Shown in pieces: positions 47,684 through 58,079 of a DNA stretch of 64,000 bases. The stretch comes from Legionella nautarum. Its GTDB lineage: Bacteria; Pseudomonadota; Gammaproteobacteria; Legionellales; Legionellaceae. Position numbers and translations under genes: made by a program. The stretch is from NCBI RefSeq assembly GCF_001467895.1, contig NZ_LNYO01000024.1, forward strand, positions 274,519-338,518. Direction: 5' to 3'. The notes beneath the pieces are model-generated. The model did not search any database, had not been told where the DNA came from, and worked only from the letters and a program-made list of their open reading frames with translations. Every line of letters starts with the position of its first letter. The first letter of the stretch is position 1.

Positions 47684-49747
47684 GTGTACGAAAAAACTGA
47701 ACAAGAAGACACTAATGAAGAAGCAAAAATTCTAACACTTCCAGATGAACTCTTAATTAAAGTAATTTCTCATCTGCACCCCCGCGACATATTGAACAGT
47801 TTAAAATTAGTTTCACGGAAACTTTACACCCTTTCTCATGATATTGCTTTTTGGCGAATGGTATTTAGACGTGAAGAAAACACCTCTCTATGGAGTACAT
47901 CGTATTTCTGGGTATTTTCCGGTTACTTGGAGAGTTGGCTTAATCGTATTATCAACTGGGCCATACGTAATAAAAGTCAGAGTATATTAGACTCTTTTTA
48001 TCATTGGGTGGTTGTAACTCGTTATAACAAATGGAAAGAGAAGGATAAGACCTGCGATTCGGAGGGACGCACTCAGAATCATTGGGCAGCTATATGCAAT
48101 CAATTGCCTGAATTTAGAAAAGCTGACCAATTGCTTATAGATAGTCGCGATAATGCGAACAGAACAGCTTTGGTCATTGCAGCTCAGCATGGTCATCTCG
48201 AACTAGTCAATGAAATTCTGGCAAAAATCGATGAAGACAACGTTACAGCCAAGAGTAAAGGATGGACTATAGAAAAGAATCGAGCCTTAAAATCTGCAGC
48301 TCGTCAGGGCCATTTTGATATTATCGAAGTGCTTCTTAACCACGGTGCTGAACTCGATCCTATCGAGCACCAAGGTGAAACGGCATTGATGATAGCAGTT
48401 GGAAATGGTGATTATGACATGGTCGACTTCCTTCTGGAAAAAGGGGCTGATGTTAATGTAGCACGGGGGGTAAATGGGGAAACAGCGTTGATGCTAGGCG
48501 CTAGCAATGGCCATGTTGAGATTGTTGGGCTTCTGCTGAAAAAAGGTGCCAATGCCAATCATGTCACATACGACCATCAGACTGCATTGATGGCTGCGGT
48601 TAGTCTTGACCAAGTGGAAATGTTTAAAATCATTTTTGAAGAAACTAACATTGATCTAAGGACTATGGCTTTGTTCATGGCTGTTAGCTGGAAGAGGTCT
48701 GAGATGGTTAGATTTTTTGTGGAAAATACTGCCCATGAGGATGCGATTGGCTCCAATATTTTTGAAGAACGCCTATTAGACACAGCGTTAACAAGACCAA
48801 GCATGGTCCTGCCCCTTTTGGCTGGTGTTAATTTTAATTCCGATACCATCTCTTCTACTTTAGAAACACTCCTAACAATTGCTGTTTTGCATAGGGATGA
48901 TTTATCGGAAACTAGCGAGGAAGCTAATCGGTATTTTGATCTTATTGAAATACTGAATAACCACGGCGCTAAGATTGAAGCTATCAATGATAGCAAGGAA
49001 GCCGCTCTAAGGCACTTGATTGCTCATATTGGAAAAATCAACGCAATGGCTGAACATTTTTATGTAAATATTTATGTTCAATACCTTAAGGAAATCAAAT
49101 TTCTTTTGGAAAAAGGGACCGATATCAATACTCCCTTTAGAGGAAAGAAGACAGCACTGATGCACGCCGCTCAAGGAGGTAATTTAAAATTGGTTGAGCT
49201 TCTCTTGGAAAAGGGAGCCAATGTAAACGCCACTGATGATGAGAATAATACCGCGTTGATAAGCGCTGCAGAGGAAGGCCACTTCCAGATCGTCGCTCTC
49301 CTTCTAAAAAGCGGCGTTAGTCATGCTCAAAAAGCAGAAGCATTAGCCAGAGCAACTATGAAAGGTCAGCTTGAGGTGGTTAATCTTCTTCAAGTTGAAA
49401 TGGTGAGTAGAGCAACAGTGGATTATCTAAATTGGAGAGCAACTGAAGCGCCAGGACATCGTCTCCTTAACCGTTTTACTCATTGGTATCATGGAACAAA
49501 TGGTATTAAGCGCACAGAAAATATCCTGCAATCAATCAATAGCGGGGTTTCACCCACTCAATTAATGCAAGAAGTGAAATCAGCCGTTGAAGATTCAGGC
49601 TATCGTAAGCATTCTTATAGTCGTTATATTTTTGATGTATTTAAAGCACCGCCAATAAGCACTGTCAATAATCAAAGCGATGAGGAATTTTTAGAATTAA
49701 AAAAAGAGTTCTTAGCCAATTTTGATCAACAGTTTTTATCGGTTTAA
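47684..49747 (+). CDS. F-box plus ankyrin-repeat protein 2, candidate effector
   Basis: Tandem paralogue of the preceding gene, 687 residues. The first 24 residues are the same, followed by a diverged F-box (LPDELLIKVISHLHP, LKLVSRKLYTLSHDIAFWR). The first ankyrin block is similar but more regular (GETALMIAVGNGDYDMVDFL). The second block lacks one complete repeat present in copy 1 (the one with GETALSLVAKKGGLKILSFL). The last 200 residues are nearly identical to copy 1. Start is GTG with the same leader. Its stop overlaps the stop of the convergent gene by 4 bases. Confidence 0.85.
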   Translation: MYEKTEQEDTNEEAKILTLPDELLIKVISHLHPRDILNSLKLVSRKLYTLSHDIAFWRMVFRREENTSLWSTSYFWVFSGYLESWLNRIINWAIRNKSQSILDSFYHWVVVTRYNKWKEKDKTCDSEGRTQNHWAAICNQLPEFRKADQLLIDSRDNANRTALVIAAQHGHLELVNEILAKIDEDNVTAKSKGWTIEKNRALKSAARQGHFDIIEVLLNHGAELDPIEHQGETALMIAVGNGDYDMVDFLLEKGADVNVARGVNGETALMLGASNGHVEIVGLLLKKGANANHVTYDHQTALMAAVSLDQVEMFKIIFEETNIDLRTMALFMAVSWKRSEMVRFFVENTAHEDAIGSNIFEERLLDTALTRPSMVLPLLAGVNFNSDTISSTLETLLTIAVLHRDDLSETSEEANRYFDLIEILNNHGAKIEAINDSKEAALRHLIAHIGKINAMAEHFYVNIYVQYLKEIKFLLEKGTDINTPFRGKKTALMHAAQGGNLKLVELLLEKGANVNATDDENNTALISAAEEGHFQIVALLLKSGVSHAQKAEALARATMKGQLEVVNLLQVEMVSRATVDYLNWRATEAPGHRLLNRFTHWYHGTNGIKRTENILQSINSGVSPTQLMQEVKSAVEDSGYRKHSYSRYIFDVFKAPPISTVNNQSDEEFLELKKEFLANFDQQFLSV

Positions 49748-50172
49748 TAATAGTGCGGAGCAATGGTCAGCAACACCGCAAAAAATAGCCATAGTACCGT
49801 AATAGTTAAACCCTCATACGGAAAACTGTGATAGCTTTTTCTTTTTACCCAATACTGCAATCCCATCACTGGAAGAAAACTAAACGCCATTAAAACCAAA
49901 ATATTCGCCACATAATTCGCGCCACGCTGGAAAGGCATCCAGCTTGCTAATTTTGTGCTTAAAGCCCATAAAAATCCTTGGATATGAGTAAGCAGCATGT
50001 AAATCCAAGGTTCAAAATTAACTATTAACGCTGTGACTAGAAGCAAGGGTAAAAGGAGTTTCATACCCGCGATAGCAAAGATTTTTTTGAAAAGATCGCT
50101 AAATTCTTTCGAAAAAAAGACGACAATCGAACTCAGTAACACAACTAAGGCTACCTTTAACATATCGTCCAT
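49744..50172 (-). CDS. Small multi-spanning membrane protein, unknown
   Basis: A 142-residue hydrophobic protein with about four membrane segments. The ribosome site is GAGGG, 8 bases before the ATG. No family recognised. It lies 4 bases downstream of uup on the same strand, so it is the last gene of the yicC-to-uup string. Its stop codon overlaps that of the second F-box gene. Confidence 0.75.
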   Translation of the reverse strand: MDDMLKVALVVLLSSIVVFFSKEFSDLFKKIFAIAGMKLLLPLLLVTALIVNFEPWIYMLLTHIQGFLWALSTKLASWMPFQRGANYVANILVLMAFSFLPVMGLQYWVKRKSYHSFPYEGLTITVLWLFFAVLLTIAPHYY

Positions 50173-50176
50173 AAGG

Positions 50177-52027
50177 TTACCCTCTTTCCTCTAAAGCTTC
50201 CCAGCGTGCATAAAGGGTTGCTAATTCTTCTTCGTCCCCTGCTAGCTGCTGGTTGTAGGTGCTAATTGCCTGAGCGTCTTGTTGATAAAATTCAGGCTCA
50301 GCCATCTTTTGCTGTAAAGCAGAAATTTTTTCTTCTAAAATTTCAATTTTTTGCGGTAATTGCGCTAACTCTCGCTGTTCGTTGAAACTTAATTTAGTTG
50401 AGCCACCTGATTTTTTGGCAGGTTTAGGCGTAGGGACTTGTTCGCGCTGCTGTTTTTTCTGAGCACGATAATCATCATAGCCACCAACGTATTCATTAAA
50501 CTGCCCCTCTTTCTCATAAACCAAGACAGAAGTAACAACTTGGTTAATAAATGCTCTATCGTGGCTAATTAATAATAAAGTACCTGGGTATTCCATGAGC
50601 ATTGTCTCAAGTAACTCCAAAGTTTCGATGTCTAAATCATTCGTCGGTTCGTCCATCACCAAAAGATTGACTGGTTTTGCAAATAATTTAGCCAGTAATA
50701 AGCGATTTCTTTCGCCCCCAGAGAGTGTTGCCACAGTTTGATTAAAACGCTCCGGTGGGAATAAAAATTCGCGCAAATAAGAGGCCACATGCTTTTGCTT
50801 GCCATTGATAGTGACATAATCGGCACCATCACCGACATTGTCCATGACGGTTTGTTGCTCATCCAACCGACGACGTAATTGATCGAAATACGCGACTTCC
50901 AGCGCAGTCCCCTGCTTGACTGTTCCCGAGTCAGGCTTAAGTTCGCCGAGTAATAAACGGATTAAGGTTGTTTTGCCGCAGCCATTCGGGCCGATAATGC
51001 CAATCTTATCACCGCGGGTCAATAACAGTGAAAAATTGCTCAATAGGGTTTTATCGGCGATGCGATAATTAAGATTTTTAGCGTCAATCACAATCGCACC
51101 GGAGCGCGTGACATCCAGGGTTAAAGACTGTACTTTGCCTAATTGTTCACGTCGGGCTTTATATTGTTCACGCATGGCTTTTAATGCACGAACTCGACCT
51201 TCATTACGTGTGCGACGCGCTTTTATTCCCGTTCTTATCCAAACTTCTTCTTCTGCAAGACGTTTGTCGAATAATTCATTATGCTTTTGCTCACTGAGAC
51301 GCATCGCTTCCCGTCTATCCAAATAAGTCTCATAATCACAGTCGTAAGAATAAAGTTTCCCACGGTCGATCTCGACAATCCGATTTGCCACTTGATTTAA
51401 AAACTCACGGTCGTGCGTCACCACTAACAAACTACCCGTGTACGATTTGAGATAAGATTCCAACCATTCAATGGCGTTGACATCCAAGTGGTTAGTCGGC
51501 TCATCAAGAATCAACAAGTCGGGAGCAGCAATCAGTGCTGCAGCCAAAAGCGCTCGACGCTTCATACCACCGGAGAGGCGACTCATTTCAGCATCAGCAT
51601 CGACCCCTAAACGACTTGCCATCATTTCCACACGGGGTAGCAAATCCCAGCCATGCAAATTATCCATTTGCTGTTGACATTGAGCTAAAGCCGCTAAATC
51701 ATTTGATTTTGATAGACGATGAAATTCTGTAAGGACGTCACCAACCGCCCCTAAACTCTTGACTAAAAAATGATACACCGATTCTTGATTGGCATTAAGG
51801 GGTACTTCTTGCATTAAACCAGCGACCCGCAACCCATTGATTTTATTGACTTGCCCCTGATCCGCGACTAACTCTCCCTGCAGTAAGCGCAATAAGGTTG
51901 ATTTTCCAGCTCCATTGCGTCCCACTAGTGCAATGCGGTCCTGCGGCTGAATTTGCCAATCAACTTGATCGAGTAAGCGATTACCAGCCAAGTTTAAGGT
52001 GACATTGTGGAGGGAAACTATACTCAT
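50177..52027 (-). CDS. uup: ABC-F ATPase Uup
   Basis: Soluble ABC-F protein of 616 residues that acts on ribosomes or related nucleoprotein complexes. Two ATPase domains carry Walker A motifs GRNGAGKSTLL and GPNGCGKTTLI. They are joined by a charged linker rich in Arg/Lys/Glu, and each has LSGG plus LDEPTNHLD or MDEPTNDLD. The C-terminal coiled coil (about 535-612) distinguishes Uup from other ABC-F members. It follows the retropepsin-like gene by 9 bases. Confidence 0.9.
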   Translation of the reverse strand: MSIVSLHNVTLNLAGNRLLDQVDWQIQPQDRIALVGRNGAGKSTLLRLLQGELVADQGQVNKINGLRVAGLMQEVPLNANQESVYHFLVKSLGAVGDVLTEFHRLSKSNDLAALAQCQQQMDNLHGWDLLPRVEMMASRLGVDADAEMSRLSGGMKRRALLAAALIAAPDLLILDEPTNHLDVNAIEWLESYLKSYTGSLLVVTHDREFLNQVANRIVEIDRGKLYSYDCDYETYLDRREAMRLSEQKHNELFDKRLAEEEVWIRTGIKARRTRNEGRVRALKAMREQYKARREQLGKVQSLTLDVTRSGAIVIDAKNLNYRIADKTLLSNFSLLLTRGDKIGIIGPNGCGKTTLIRLLLGELKPDSGTVKQGTALEVAYFDQLRRRLDEQQTVMDNVGDGADYVTINGKQKHVASYLREFLFPPERFNQTVATLSGGERNRLLLAKLFAKPVNLLVMDEPTNDLDIETLELLETMLMEYPGTLLLISHDRAFINQVVTSVLVYEKEGQFNEYVGGYDDYRAQKKQQREQVPTPKPAKKSGGSTKLSFNEQRELAQLPQKIEILEEKISALQQKMAEPEFYQQDAQAISTYNQQLAGDEEELATLYARWEALEERG

Positions 52028-52036
52028 ACAACCTTC

Positions 52037-52522
52037 TTATTTCTTTATAACTAAACGTTTATCTTGTTGTGATAGATTAAATTGGGACAATACATTCATA
52101 CCCAATAAAACAAGATCCCCCTCGGAAGGTACAATCACTGCTTTTACATTACTGAAGGTAAACCCCGCAAAAGTCAGTTGTTGTAATCGTGTTAGTGAAC
52201 CTGTCACTTCGCCACCAGCGGTTTGCAGATTAACTTGATAACGACCCTGCAAATTCAGTTCCGTGGCTAGCGTTTGCGGAATTGCCACCAAACTAGCTCC
52301 TGTGTCCACTATAAACTTAACAGGAGAATCATTGATATATCCATCAATACGGTAATGCCCCTGAGCATCGGGAGTAATTGTCACTGTTCCATGCTCAACT
52401 TGATAGGAGCCTTTTTCCTCTTGATTGTAATAGCGAAAAAATATAAACAACAGAACAAAAAATATTAACCAAGCAATAATAAACATGAAACGCCCAGTTT
52501 GGGCGTATTGTTTATCACTCAT
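52037..52522 (-). CDS. Membrane-anchored retropepsin-like aspartic protease
   Basis: A 161-residue protein with one membrane segment (about 12-30) and a periplasmic clan AA aspartic protease fold. The catalytic motif is FIVDTGASLVAIP (Asp73). The later VLLGMNVLSQF matches the second family signature. Bacterial members are thought to act as dimers. It lies 3 bases after ridA. Confidence 0.85.
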   Translation of the reverse strand: MSDKQYAQTGRFMFIIAWLIFFVLLFIFFRYYNQEEKGSYQVEHGTVTITPDAQGHYRIDGYINDSPVKFIVDTGASLVAIPQTLATELNLQGRYQVNLQTAGGEVTGSLTRLQQLTFAGFTFSNVKAVIVPSEGDLVLLGMNVLSQFNLSQQDKRLVIKK

Positions 52523-52525
52523 GGC

Positions 52526-52918
52526 CTAGCCTCGATTTGCTGCTTTAAGCACCATAATTCCATCGATTTCAATTTGAGCACCACGGGGCAGAGCAGAGAC
52601 TCCTATTGCCGCCCGAGCTGGATAAGGCTCAGCAAAATAACGGGTCATTGCTTCATTAATTAATGGAAAATGATTGAGATCAGTAAGATAAACAGTGATT
52701 CTAACTAAATCCGCTAAACTACCACCGGCTGCTTCACAAACGGCAGCTAAATTATCAAATACCTGATTAATCTGCATACGAATTTCATCGCTACAGAGTT
52801 GCATCGTTTTAGGATCCAGAGGTATTTGCCCTGATAAATACACAGTATTATCGCAGCGGATTGCTTGGCTATAAGTGCCAATTGCTGCCGGTGCCAAATC
52901 AGTATGAATAGGTTGCAT
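52526..52918 (-). CDS. ridA: Enamine/imine deaminase RidA
   Basis: Small trimeric enzyme that hydrolyses reactive enamines made by PLP enzymes such as threonine dehydratase. The 130-residue product has [15 protein letters not shown] and the catalytic Arg in YPARAAIGV. The GGGAGA ribosome site lies in the end of spoT, 3 bases upstream. spoT-ridA adjacency is also seen in Pseudomonas. Confidence 0.95.
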   Translation of the reverse strand: MQPIHTDLAPAAIGTYSQAIRCDNTVYLSGQIPLDPKTMQLCSDEIRMQINQVFDNLAAVCEAAGGSLADLVRITVYLTDLNHFPLINEAMTRYFAEPYPARAAIGVSALPRGAQIEIDGIMVLKAANRG

Positions 52919-52921
52919 CGA

Positions 52922-55045
52922 TTAATCTCCCTGCTTTTTACGATAAAGGCGCATTACTACTTTATTGGCACGCAAACGACGCATCACCCGCGCCAAGTGG
53001 GATCTGTCGCGTACACTTATGGAAAAAGTCACCGCATTATGACGTCCATCCCTAGGATCAACATTGATATTCCCAATGTTGGATTCTGCTTCAGAAATAG
53101 CGGTAGCCAATGCAGCAAGCACACCGCGTTGATTCGCCACCTCAACGGTGATATCAACCCAATATTCACCCTCAACCTGTTCATCCCAACGCAAAGAAAT
53201 CAATTGGTCAGGGTGGCTGCGCCCTTGATTTATATTGGAACAATCACTAGCATGCACAATAATTCCGCGCCCTTGTTGGAAGCGGCCGACAATATTATCA
53301 CCAGGAATAGGTTGACAGCAATCGGCAAAATGCACCACCATTCCTTCAGTTCCTTTAATTGCTAAAGGACGACTCCTTGCTGTTTTATCAAGCTCAGCCA
53401 TATCCTGGGTGCTCACTAATCGTTTAGCAATCACCATGGGCATCTGGTTCCCTATGCCAATCGCATAAAGCAATTCATCTGCCGATTTATAACTTAAATC
53501 ATGAAGCAATGCCTGCAAAGTTTCGGGCGGTACTTTCGCATAATCGCTAGTTAATTCCGTCAGCGATTGCTCCAATAAGCGTTTACCCAACACAATCGAT
53601 TCGGCATGCTGCTGGCTTTTAAGAAAATGACGAATGTTTGAACGGGCTTTACCAGTGACCACAAAATTCAACCAAGCTGGATTAGGATGGGCCCCCGGTG
53701 CAGTGATAATTTCTACTGTTTGACCATTAGTCAGCGGTATACTCAGAGGAACTAATCGACGATTCACTTTTACAGCCACGCAACTGTTTCCTACCCCTGA
53801 ATGGACGGTATAAGCAAAATCCACTGGCGTAGCCCCCTTCGGCAGCTCCATGATGTGGCCTTTGGGAGTAAATACATACACTTCGTCTGGGAACAGGTCT
53901 ATTTTCACATTTTCGATAAACTCTAAGGAGCTTCCGGTACTTCGTTGCATTTCAAGTAAGCGTTGTACCCATTCTCGAGCACGTAGTTGTGCTTCGTTGA
54001 CTTCGAGGCCCGAGGATTTGTAAATCCAATGAGCCGCAACTCCATTTTCAGCCACTTTATCCATATCGCGGGTCCTAATTTGTACTTCCAATGGAACACC
54101 AAAAGGACCAAACAAAGTAGTATGTAAGGATTGATAACCGTTTGCTTTTGGAATTCCAATATAGTCCTTAAAACGCTGAGGCACAGGCTTATAAGTTCGA
54201 TGCAAAGCCCCCATAACCCGGTAACAGGAATCAATATCTTCAGTGATCACGCGAAAAGCAAAGACGTCGGTAATTTCAGTGAACGACGCTTTTTTTTGGC
54301 GCATTTTGCGGTAAATACTGTATAGATGCTTCTGTCGACCAAAAACATGTTCGTAGGGTATGTTGAGTTCATGCAAGGCTTCTTGCAAATCTTGTTCGAT
54401 TTTTTGCGTTAATTCTCGACGGTTGCCCCGCGATTTTTCAACTGCCGATTTAATCGCACGGTAACGCATAGGGTAAAGGGCTTGAAATCCAAGATCCTCA
54501 AGACCAGTATATATGGCATGCATGCCTAAGCGGTTGGCGATGGGTGCATAGATTTCCAAAGTTTCAATTGCAATGCGTCTTCGCTTCACGGCAGGCATCG
54601 CACCCAGGGTATGCATATTATGAAAGCGATCGGCAAGTTTGACGATGATGACCCGAATATCTTTCACCATTGCCAACACCATCTTGCGAAAATTCTCTGC
54701 CTGCGCTTCGGCACGCGATTCGAATTTGATTTTGGTTAACTTTGTTACTCCATCAACGAGAGCAGTAACATCTTCGCCAAATTGCTGGGTTAAATCATCT
54801 TTGCTAATGGAAGTATCTTCAACCACATCATGGAGTAAGGTTGCCATAATGGTTTGATAATCAAGGCGCATACGTGCAAGGATAAGCGCTGCCGCCACTG
54901 GATGAGTGATATAGGGCTCACCAGAGCGACGCATCTGACCATGATGTGCTTTTTCAGCGACCAAATAGGCTTGGTAACATTTTTCAATAAGCGGTTGCTC
55001 AAGGTAGCATTTAAGCTCTTCGTCCAGCTCCTTAAAGTAGCTCAC
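52922..55045 (-). CDS. spoT: Bifunctional (p)ppGpp synthetase/hydrolase SpoT
   Basis: Controls the alarmone (p)ppGpp, which in Legionella governs the switch to the transmissive phase. The frame opens at 55081, but a GTG at 55045 has GGGGAG 7 bases upstream and gives the length and N-terminus expected of SpoT (707 residues). The hydrolase HD motif is LLHDVVED (His72, Asp73). The synthetase domain follows (RVITEDIDSCYRVMGALH), then TGS near 385-445 and an ACT domain at the end. It is downstream of gmk and rpoZ, as in most gammaproteobacteria. Confidence 0.95.
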   Translation of the reverse strand: MSYFKELDEELKCYLEQPLIEKCYQAYLVAEKAHHGQMRRSGEPYITHPVAAALILARMRLDYQTIMATLLHDVVEDTSISKDDLTQQFGEDVTALVDGVTKLTKIKFESRAEAQAENFRKMVLAMVKDIRVIIVKLADRFHNMHTLGAMPAVKRRRIAIETLEIYAPIANRLGMHAIYTGLEDLGFQALYPMRYRAIKSAVEKSRGNRRELTQKIEQDLQEALHELNIPYEHVFGRQKHLYSIYRKMRQKKASFTEITDVFAFRVITEDIDSCYRVMGALHRTYKPVPQRFKDYIGIPKANGYQSLHTTLFGPFGVPLEVQIRTRDMDKVAENGVAAHWIYKSSGLEVNEAQLRAREWVQRLLEMQRSTGSSLEFIENVKIDLFPDEVYVFTPKGHIMELPKGATPVDFAYTVHSGVGNSCVAVKVNRRLVPLSIPLTNGQTVEIITAPGAHPNPAWLNFVVTGKARSNIRHFLKSQQHAESIVLGKRLLEQSLTELTSDYAKVPPETLQALLHDLSYKSADELLYAIGIGNQMPMVIAKRLVSTQDMAELDKTARSRPLAIKGTEGMVVHFADCCQPIPGDNIVGRFQQGRGIIVHASDCSNINQGRSHPDQLISLRWDEQVEGEYWVDITVEVANQRGVLAALATAISEAESNIGNINVDPRDGRHNAVTFSISVRDRSHLARVMRRLRANKVVMRLYRKKQGD

Positions 55046-55211
55046 GCCGCACTCCCCACATTCCACTACCACTAACTTCACCTAGGCTAAAGCCCCCAGT
55101 CAAACAGATGATTATATTCCAATAAAAACTAAATATGTCCAAAACAGCGTTTTTCAAGCGTTTTAACGCGAGCCTTTTATAGTAATATAGTAAATCGAGG
55201 GAGAGAGGGGC

Positions 55212-55415
55212 TTAATCCTTATCCAAGATCTCTGGAGTTATTAAACCTTCGGCAATCTCTCGTAGAGCGACTACAGTAGGTTTATCATTTTCCCACTCAA
55301 CCAAGGGTTGTTCCCCACGCACAGCTATATCACGCGCGCGCTTGGTAGCCACCATAACTAATTCAAAACGGTTTGCTACATGTTCTAAACAATCTTCTAC
55401 GGTTACACGCGCCAT
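55212..55415 (-). CDS. rpoZ: RNA polymerase omega subunit
   Basis: Assists assembly of RNA polymerase and forms part of a ppGpp site. The 67-residue product shows [20 protein letters not shown] and RARDI. It is shorter than the 91 residues of E. coli. GGAGGC lies 7 bases before the ATG. It lies between gmk and spoT. Confidence 0.96.
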   Translation of the reverse strand: MARVTVEDCLEHVANRFELVMVATKRARDIAVRGEQPLVEWENDKPTVVALREIAEGLITPEILDKD

Positions 55416-55526
55416 TATTAAGCCTCCAAAATAAAGAGCAAACTCTAGGTGAATTGCTCATTGTCACTGAAATAACCAAGCGCTAAGATTTAATTCCTAG
55501 CGAAAAACTGGCTAAAACATTCTATT

Positions 55527-56156
55527 TTACTGCGATGCAAGCAGGAAAGAAAGTAATTTTCCTTGCTCTACCTGTTGACGTTTCATGCGCAGGCGGTTTG
55601 CAACCACGATTGCTTGCAATTCTAAAGACGCTTTTTCGAAATCATCATTAACTATCAGATAATCAAATTCAGAAAAATGACTTAATTCGTCTTGTGCACG
55701 TTGCATACGATTGCCAATGACTTCTTCATCATCTTGACGCCTATCAAGCAGACGTTGCTGCAAAATAGTCAAAGAAGGTGGAAGAACAAATACTGAAATT
55801 GCCTCAGGGAAAATGGTTCTAATCTGCTGGGCGCCCTGCCAATCAATATCTAACACCACATCAATGCCGGCTATTAAGCGTGCATTGATTTGCGCTACCG
55901 AAGTACCATAATGATGGTTAAACACTTGGGCATGCTCAATAAATGCATTCACAGCAATCATATCGAGAAATTGCTGTTCACTAATAAAAAAATAATCTAC
56001 CCCGTCTTTTTCACCAGGACGCATCTTACGCGTGGTATGGGAGATAGATACCTCGATATCAGGCAAAGTCCTTACTAATTTTTTAACTAAACTCGTTTTG
56101 CCGCCACCCGATGGAGCCGCAACAATAATTAAGTTACCTGGATATGAATCACCCAT
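55527..56156 (-). CDS. gmk: Guanylate kinase
   Basis: Phosphorylates GMP to GDP. The 209-residue product has the P-loop [10 protein letters not shown] (14-23) and the GMP-binding [19 protein letters not shown]. It begins 4 bases after the yicC stop. gmk-rpoZ-spoT is a conserved group linking GDP supply with alarmone control. Confidence 0.97.
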   Translation of the reverse strand: MGDSYPGNLIIVAAPSGGGKTSLVKKLVRTLPDIEVSISHTTRKMRPGEKDGVDYFFISEQQFLDMIAVNAFIEHAQVFNHHYGTSVAQINARLIAGIDVVLDIDWQGAQQIRTIFPEAISVFVLPPSLTILQQRLLDRRQDDEEVIGNRMQRAQDELSHFSEFDYLIVNDDFEKASLELQAIVVANRLRMKRQQVEQGKLLSFLLASQ

Positions 56157-56160
56157 CTTT

Positions 56161-57027
56161 TCACTCTATATTTTGAATTTGTTCACGCATTTGTTCGATT
56201 AGCACTTTCATCTCTACAGCACTCTGAGTTAAAGCCACAGAATCCGATTTGGAGCTTAACGTATTTGCTTCTCTATTTAGCTCTTGCATTAAAAAATCCA
56301 ATCGCCGACCAGCAGCTTCAGAACTTTTTAACACTTTCGCCACCTCGGCAATATGGGTTTCTAAGCGATCTAATTCTTCACTTACATCTAATCGAGCAAG
56401 TTGCAAAGCAAGTTCCTGCTCAATACGAGTACTATCCACTTCTAATTGCAGCGACCTTAGGCGGGTTAATAATTTATCTCGAGCTTGCTCAGTATTAGAA
56501 ACAATATGGAGCTGCGCGTTCTTAACTTCGGTGCCTAAGCTTAGTAAACGGTTTTGCACAAGGGATCGTAATGCCTGCCCTTCAGTTTTTCTCACAGCAA
56601 CCAACTGAATAAGTGCTTCGCCGAATAATTGTTCCGCATGTCGACCTAGAATTTCAATATCTGGTTGAGTAACTTGGATAACGCCAGGCCAGGTAAGAAC
56701 AGCGTTCAATGTCAAATCATTAGCTAAATGCTTTGCAGCAGATAGTTTATTGCCTGCATCAATCAAGCCATTCACTAAATTTTCATTAATATGCATCACT
56801 TGATTATCACTAGTCATATCTTGAAATTTGAGTTGGCACTCTAATTTACCACGACTTAAGTGATCACGCAGCATTGCGCGCAACGAAGTTTCTAAAAATC
56901 GAAACGCATCGGGAAGTCGAAAAGACACATCCAGATATCGATGATTTACTGATCTGATTTCCCAACAAAATATACCCGTATCCAGTTGTTTTTGAACTCT
57001 GGCAAAGGCTGTCATGCTATGAGTCAT
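56161..57027 (-). CDS. yicC: YicC-family endoribonuclease
   Basis: A 288-residue protein of the YicC family, reported as a metal-dependent endoribonuclease involved in small RNA turnover. It has the conserved start MTAFAR, the motif [13 protein letters not shown] and the C-terminal [19 protein letters not shown]. The start could be the ATG at 57027 or the one at 57015. It is divergent from rph, as in E. coli. Confidence 0.92.
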   Translation of the reverse strand: MTHSMTAFARVQKQLDTGIFCWEIRSVNHRYLDVSFRLPDAFRFLETSLRAMLRDHLSRGKLECQLKFQDMTSDNQVMHINENLVNGLIDAGNKLSAAKHLANDLTLNAVLTWPGVIQVTQPDIEILGRHAEQLFGEALIQLVAVRKTEGQALRSLVQNRLLSLGTEVKNAQLHIVSNTEQARDKLLTRLRSLQLEVDSTRIEQELALQLARLDVSEELDRLETHIAEVAKVLKSSEAAGRRLDFLMQELNREANTLSSKSDSVALTQSAVEMKVLIEQMREQIQNIE

Positions 57028-57157
57028 AATGATACTAACTAGTCTAAGATGGCGCGACTATAAACTAAATTTGTACAAATGCAAGTTTTGATAAGGCAAA
57101 AGGATGCATGAAGAAAATGAAAGGTTTATACTTGCTCATTTTACCGAGGATTATCAC

Positions 57158-57865
57158 ATGCGCCCTAGTAACCGTGAACCGAATCAATTACGCCCTATTA
57201 AAATCACACGAAATTTTACTGCTCATGCCGAAGGCTCGGTACTCATCGAATTTGGTCAAACTCGCGTGGTCTGTAATGTTTCTGTAATCGATGGGGTACC
57301 CCGTTTTCTTAAAGGCAAAAATCAAGGTTGGGTTACAGCTGAATACGGTATGCTACCTCGTGCCACCCACAGTCGCACGGAACGAGAAGCAAGCAAAGGA
57401 AAACAAGGTGGTCGTACGCTGGAAATTCAACGCCTAATTGGCCGCTCCTTGCGCACCTGTATCGACCTGAAAGCTTTAGGTGAAATCACTTTAACCATCG
57501 ATTGTGATGTCATCCAAGCGGATGGGGGTACACGCACTGCCGCCATAACGGGGGCATGTATTGCTATGAAAGATGCTTTGAATTGGATGGTTGCCAGAGA
57601 AAAAATACGCAAAGCGCCTGCTTTTAATTATGTAGCAGCAGTTTCAGTAGGTGTTTATCGGGGTCAACCGGTATTGGATTTAGATTATGCTGAAGATGTG
57701 CTTGCTGAAACGGATATGAATGTGGTGATGAACGAAGAAGGTCATTTCATTGAAGTTCAAGGTACTGCTGAAGACAGAAGTTTTACACGGGAACAATTAA
57801 ATAGCATGTTAGCCTTGGCCGAGGGCGGTATTGCGCAGCTCATTGAATTACAAAAGAATGCTTGA
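57158..57865 (+). CDS. rph: Ribonuclease PH
   Basis: Phosphate-dependent 3'-5' exoribonuclease that trims tRNA precursors. The ATG at 57158 gives the canonical [14 protein letters not shown] and 235 residues; an upstream start at 57104 would add 18 unusual residues. The core motifs [15 protein letters not shown] and [18 protein letters not shown] are intact. The gene is downstream of a promoter region shared with divergent yicC. Confidence 0.95.
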   Translation: MRPSNREPNQLRPIKITRNFTAHAEGSVLIEFGQTRVVCNVSVIDGVPRFLKGKNQGWVTAEYGMLPRATHSRTEREASKGKQGGRTLEIQRLIGRSLRTCIDLKALGEITLTIDCDVIQADGGTRTAAITGACIAMKDALNWMVAREKIRKAPAFNYVAAVSVGVYRGQPVLDLDYAEDVLAETDMNVVMNEEGHFIEVQGTAEDRSFTREQLNSMLALAEGGIAQLIELQKNA

Positions 57866-57923
57866 TTAGATACCCTCACCATTAAGCTAAATCTTATTTA
57901 ACCTTGTAACCGTTCGGGCGAGG

Positions 57924-57961
57924 CTTCGAGACGGCCTTACGGCCTCCTCAGCCCGAACGGG
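57924..57961 (+). repeat. REP-like palindrome, copy 1
   Basis: CTTCGAGACGGCCTTACGG followed by CCTCCTCAGCCCGAACGGG forms a hairpin (GGCC/GGCC arms) with conserved flanks. Copies with the same layout occur at 61396-61427 (inverted) and 61482-61520. Confidence 0.7.
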
Positions 57962-58079
57962 CTAAGTAAAAACAATGACAGGTAAGCCCAGCCCGAACGG
58001 GCTAAGTAAAACGATAGCAAACAAGCTCGGCCCGAACGGGCTAAGTAAAACAATGGCAGACAAGCTCGGCCCGAACGGA
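57951..58079 (+). repeat. Tandem array of a 39-40 base unit
   Basis: GCCCGAACGGGCTAAGTAAAA starts at 57951, 57991 and 58030, with a fourth, partial GCCCGAACGG at 58069. The bases between (CAATGRCAGRYAAGC) are also conserved, so this is a tandem repeat. It begins in the REP-like palindrome and fills the gap between rph and yggS. An inverted CCGTTCGGGC lies at 57910. Confidence 0.85.

Noticed and set aside
57951-58079. Possible CRISPR array
   Set aside because: The segments between the repeats are conserved between copies, so they are not spacers. It is a simple tandem array, and no cas genes are near.
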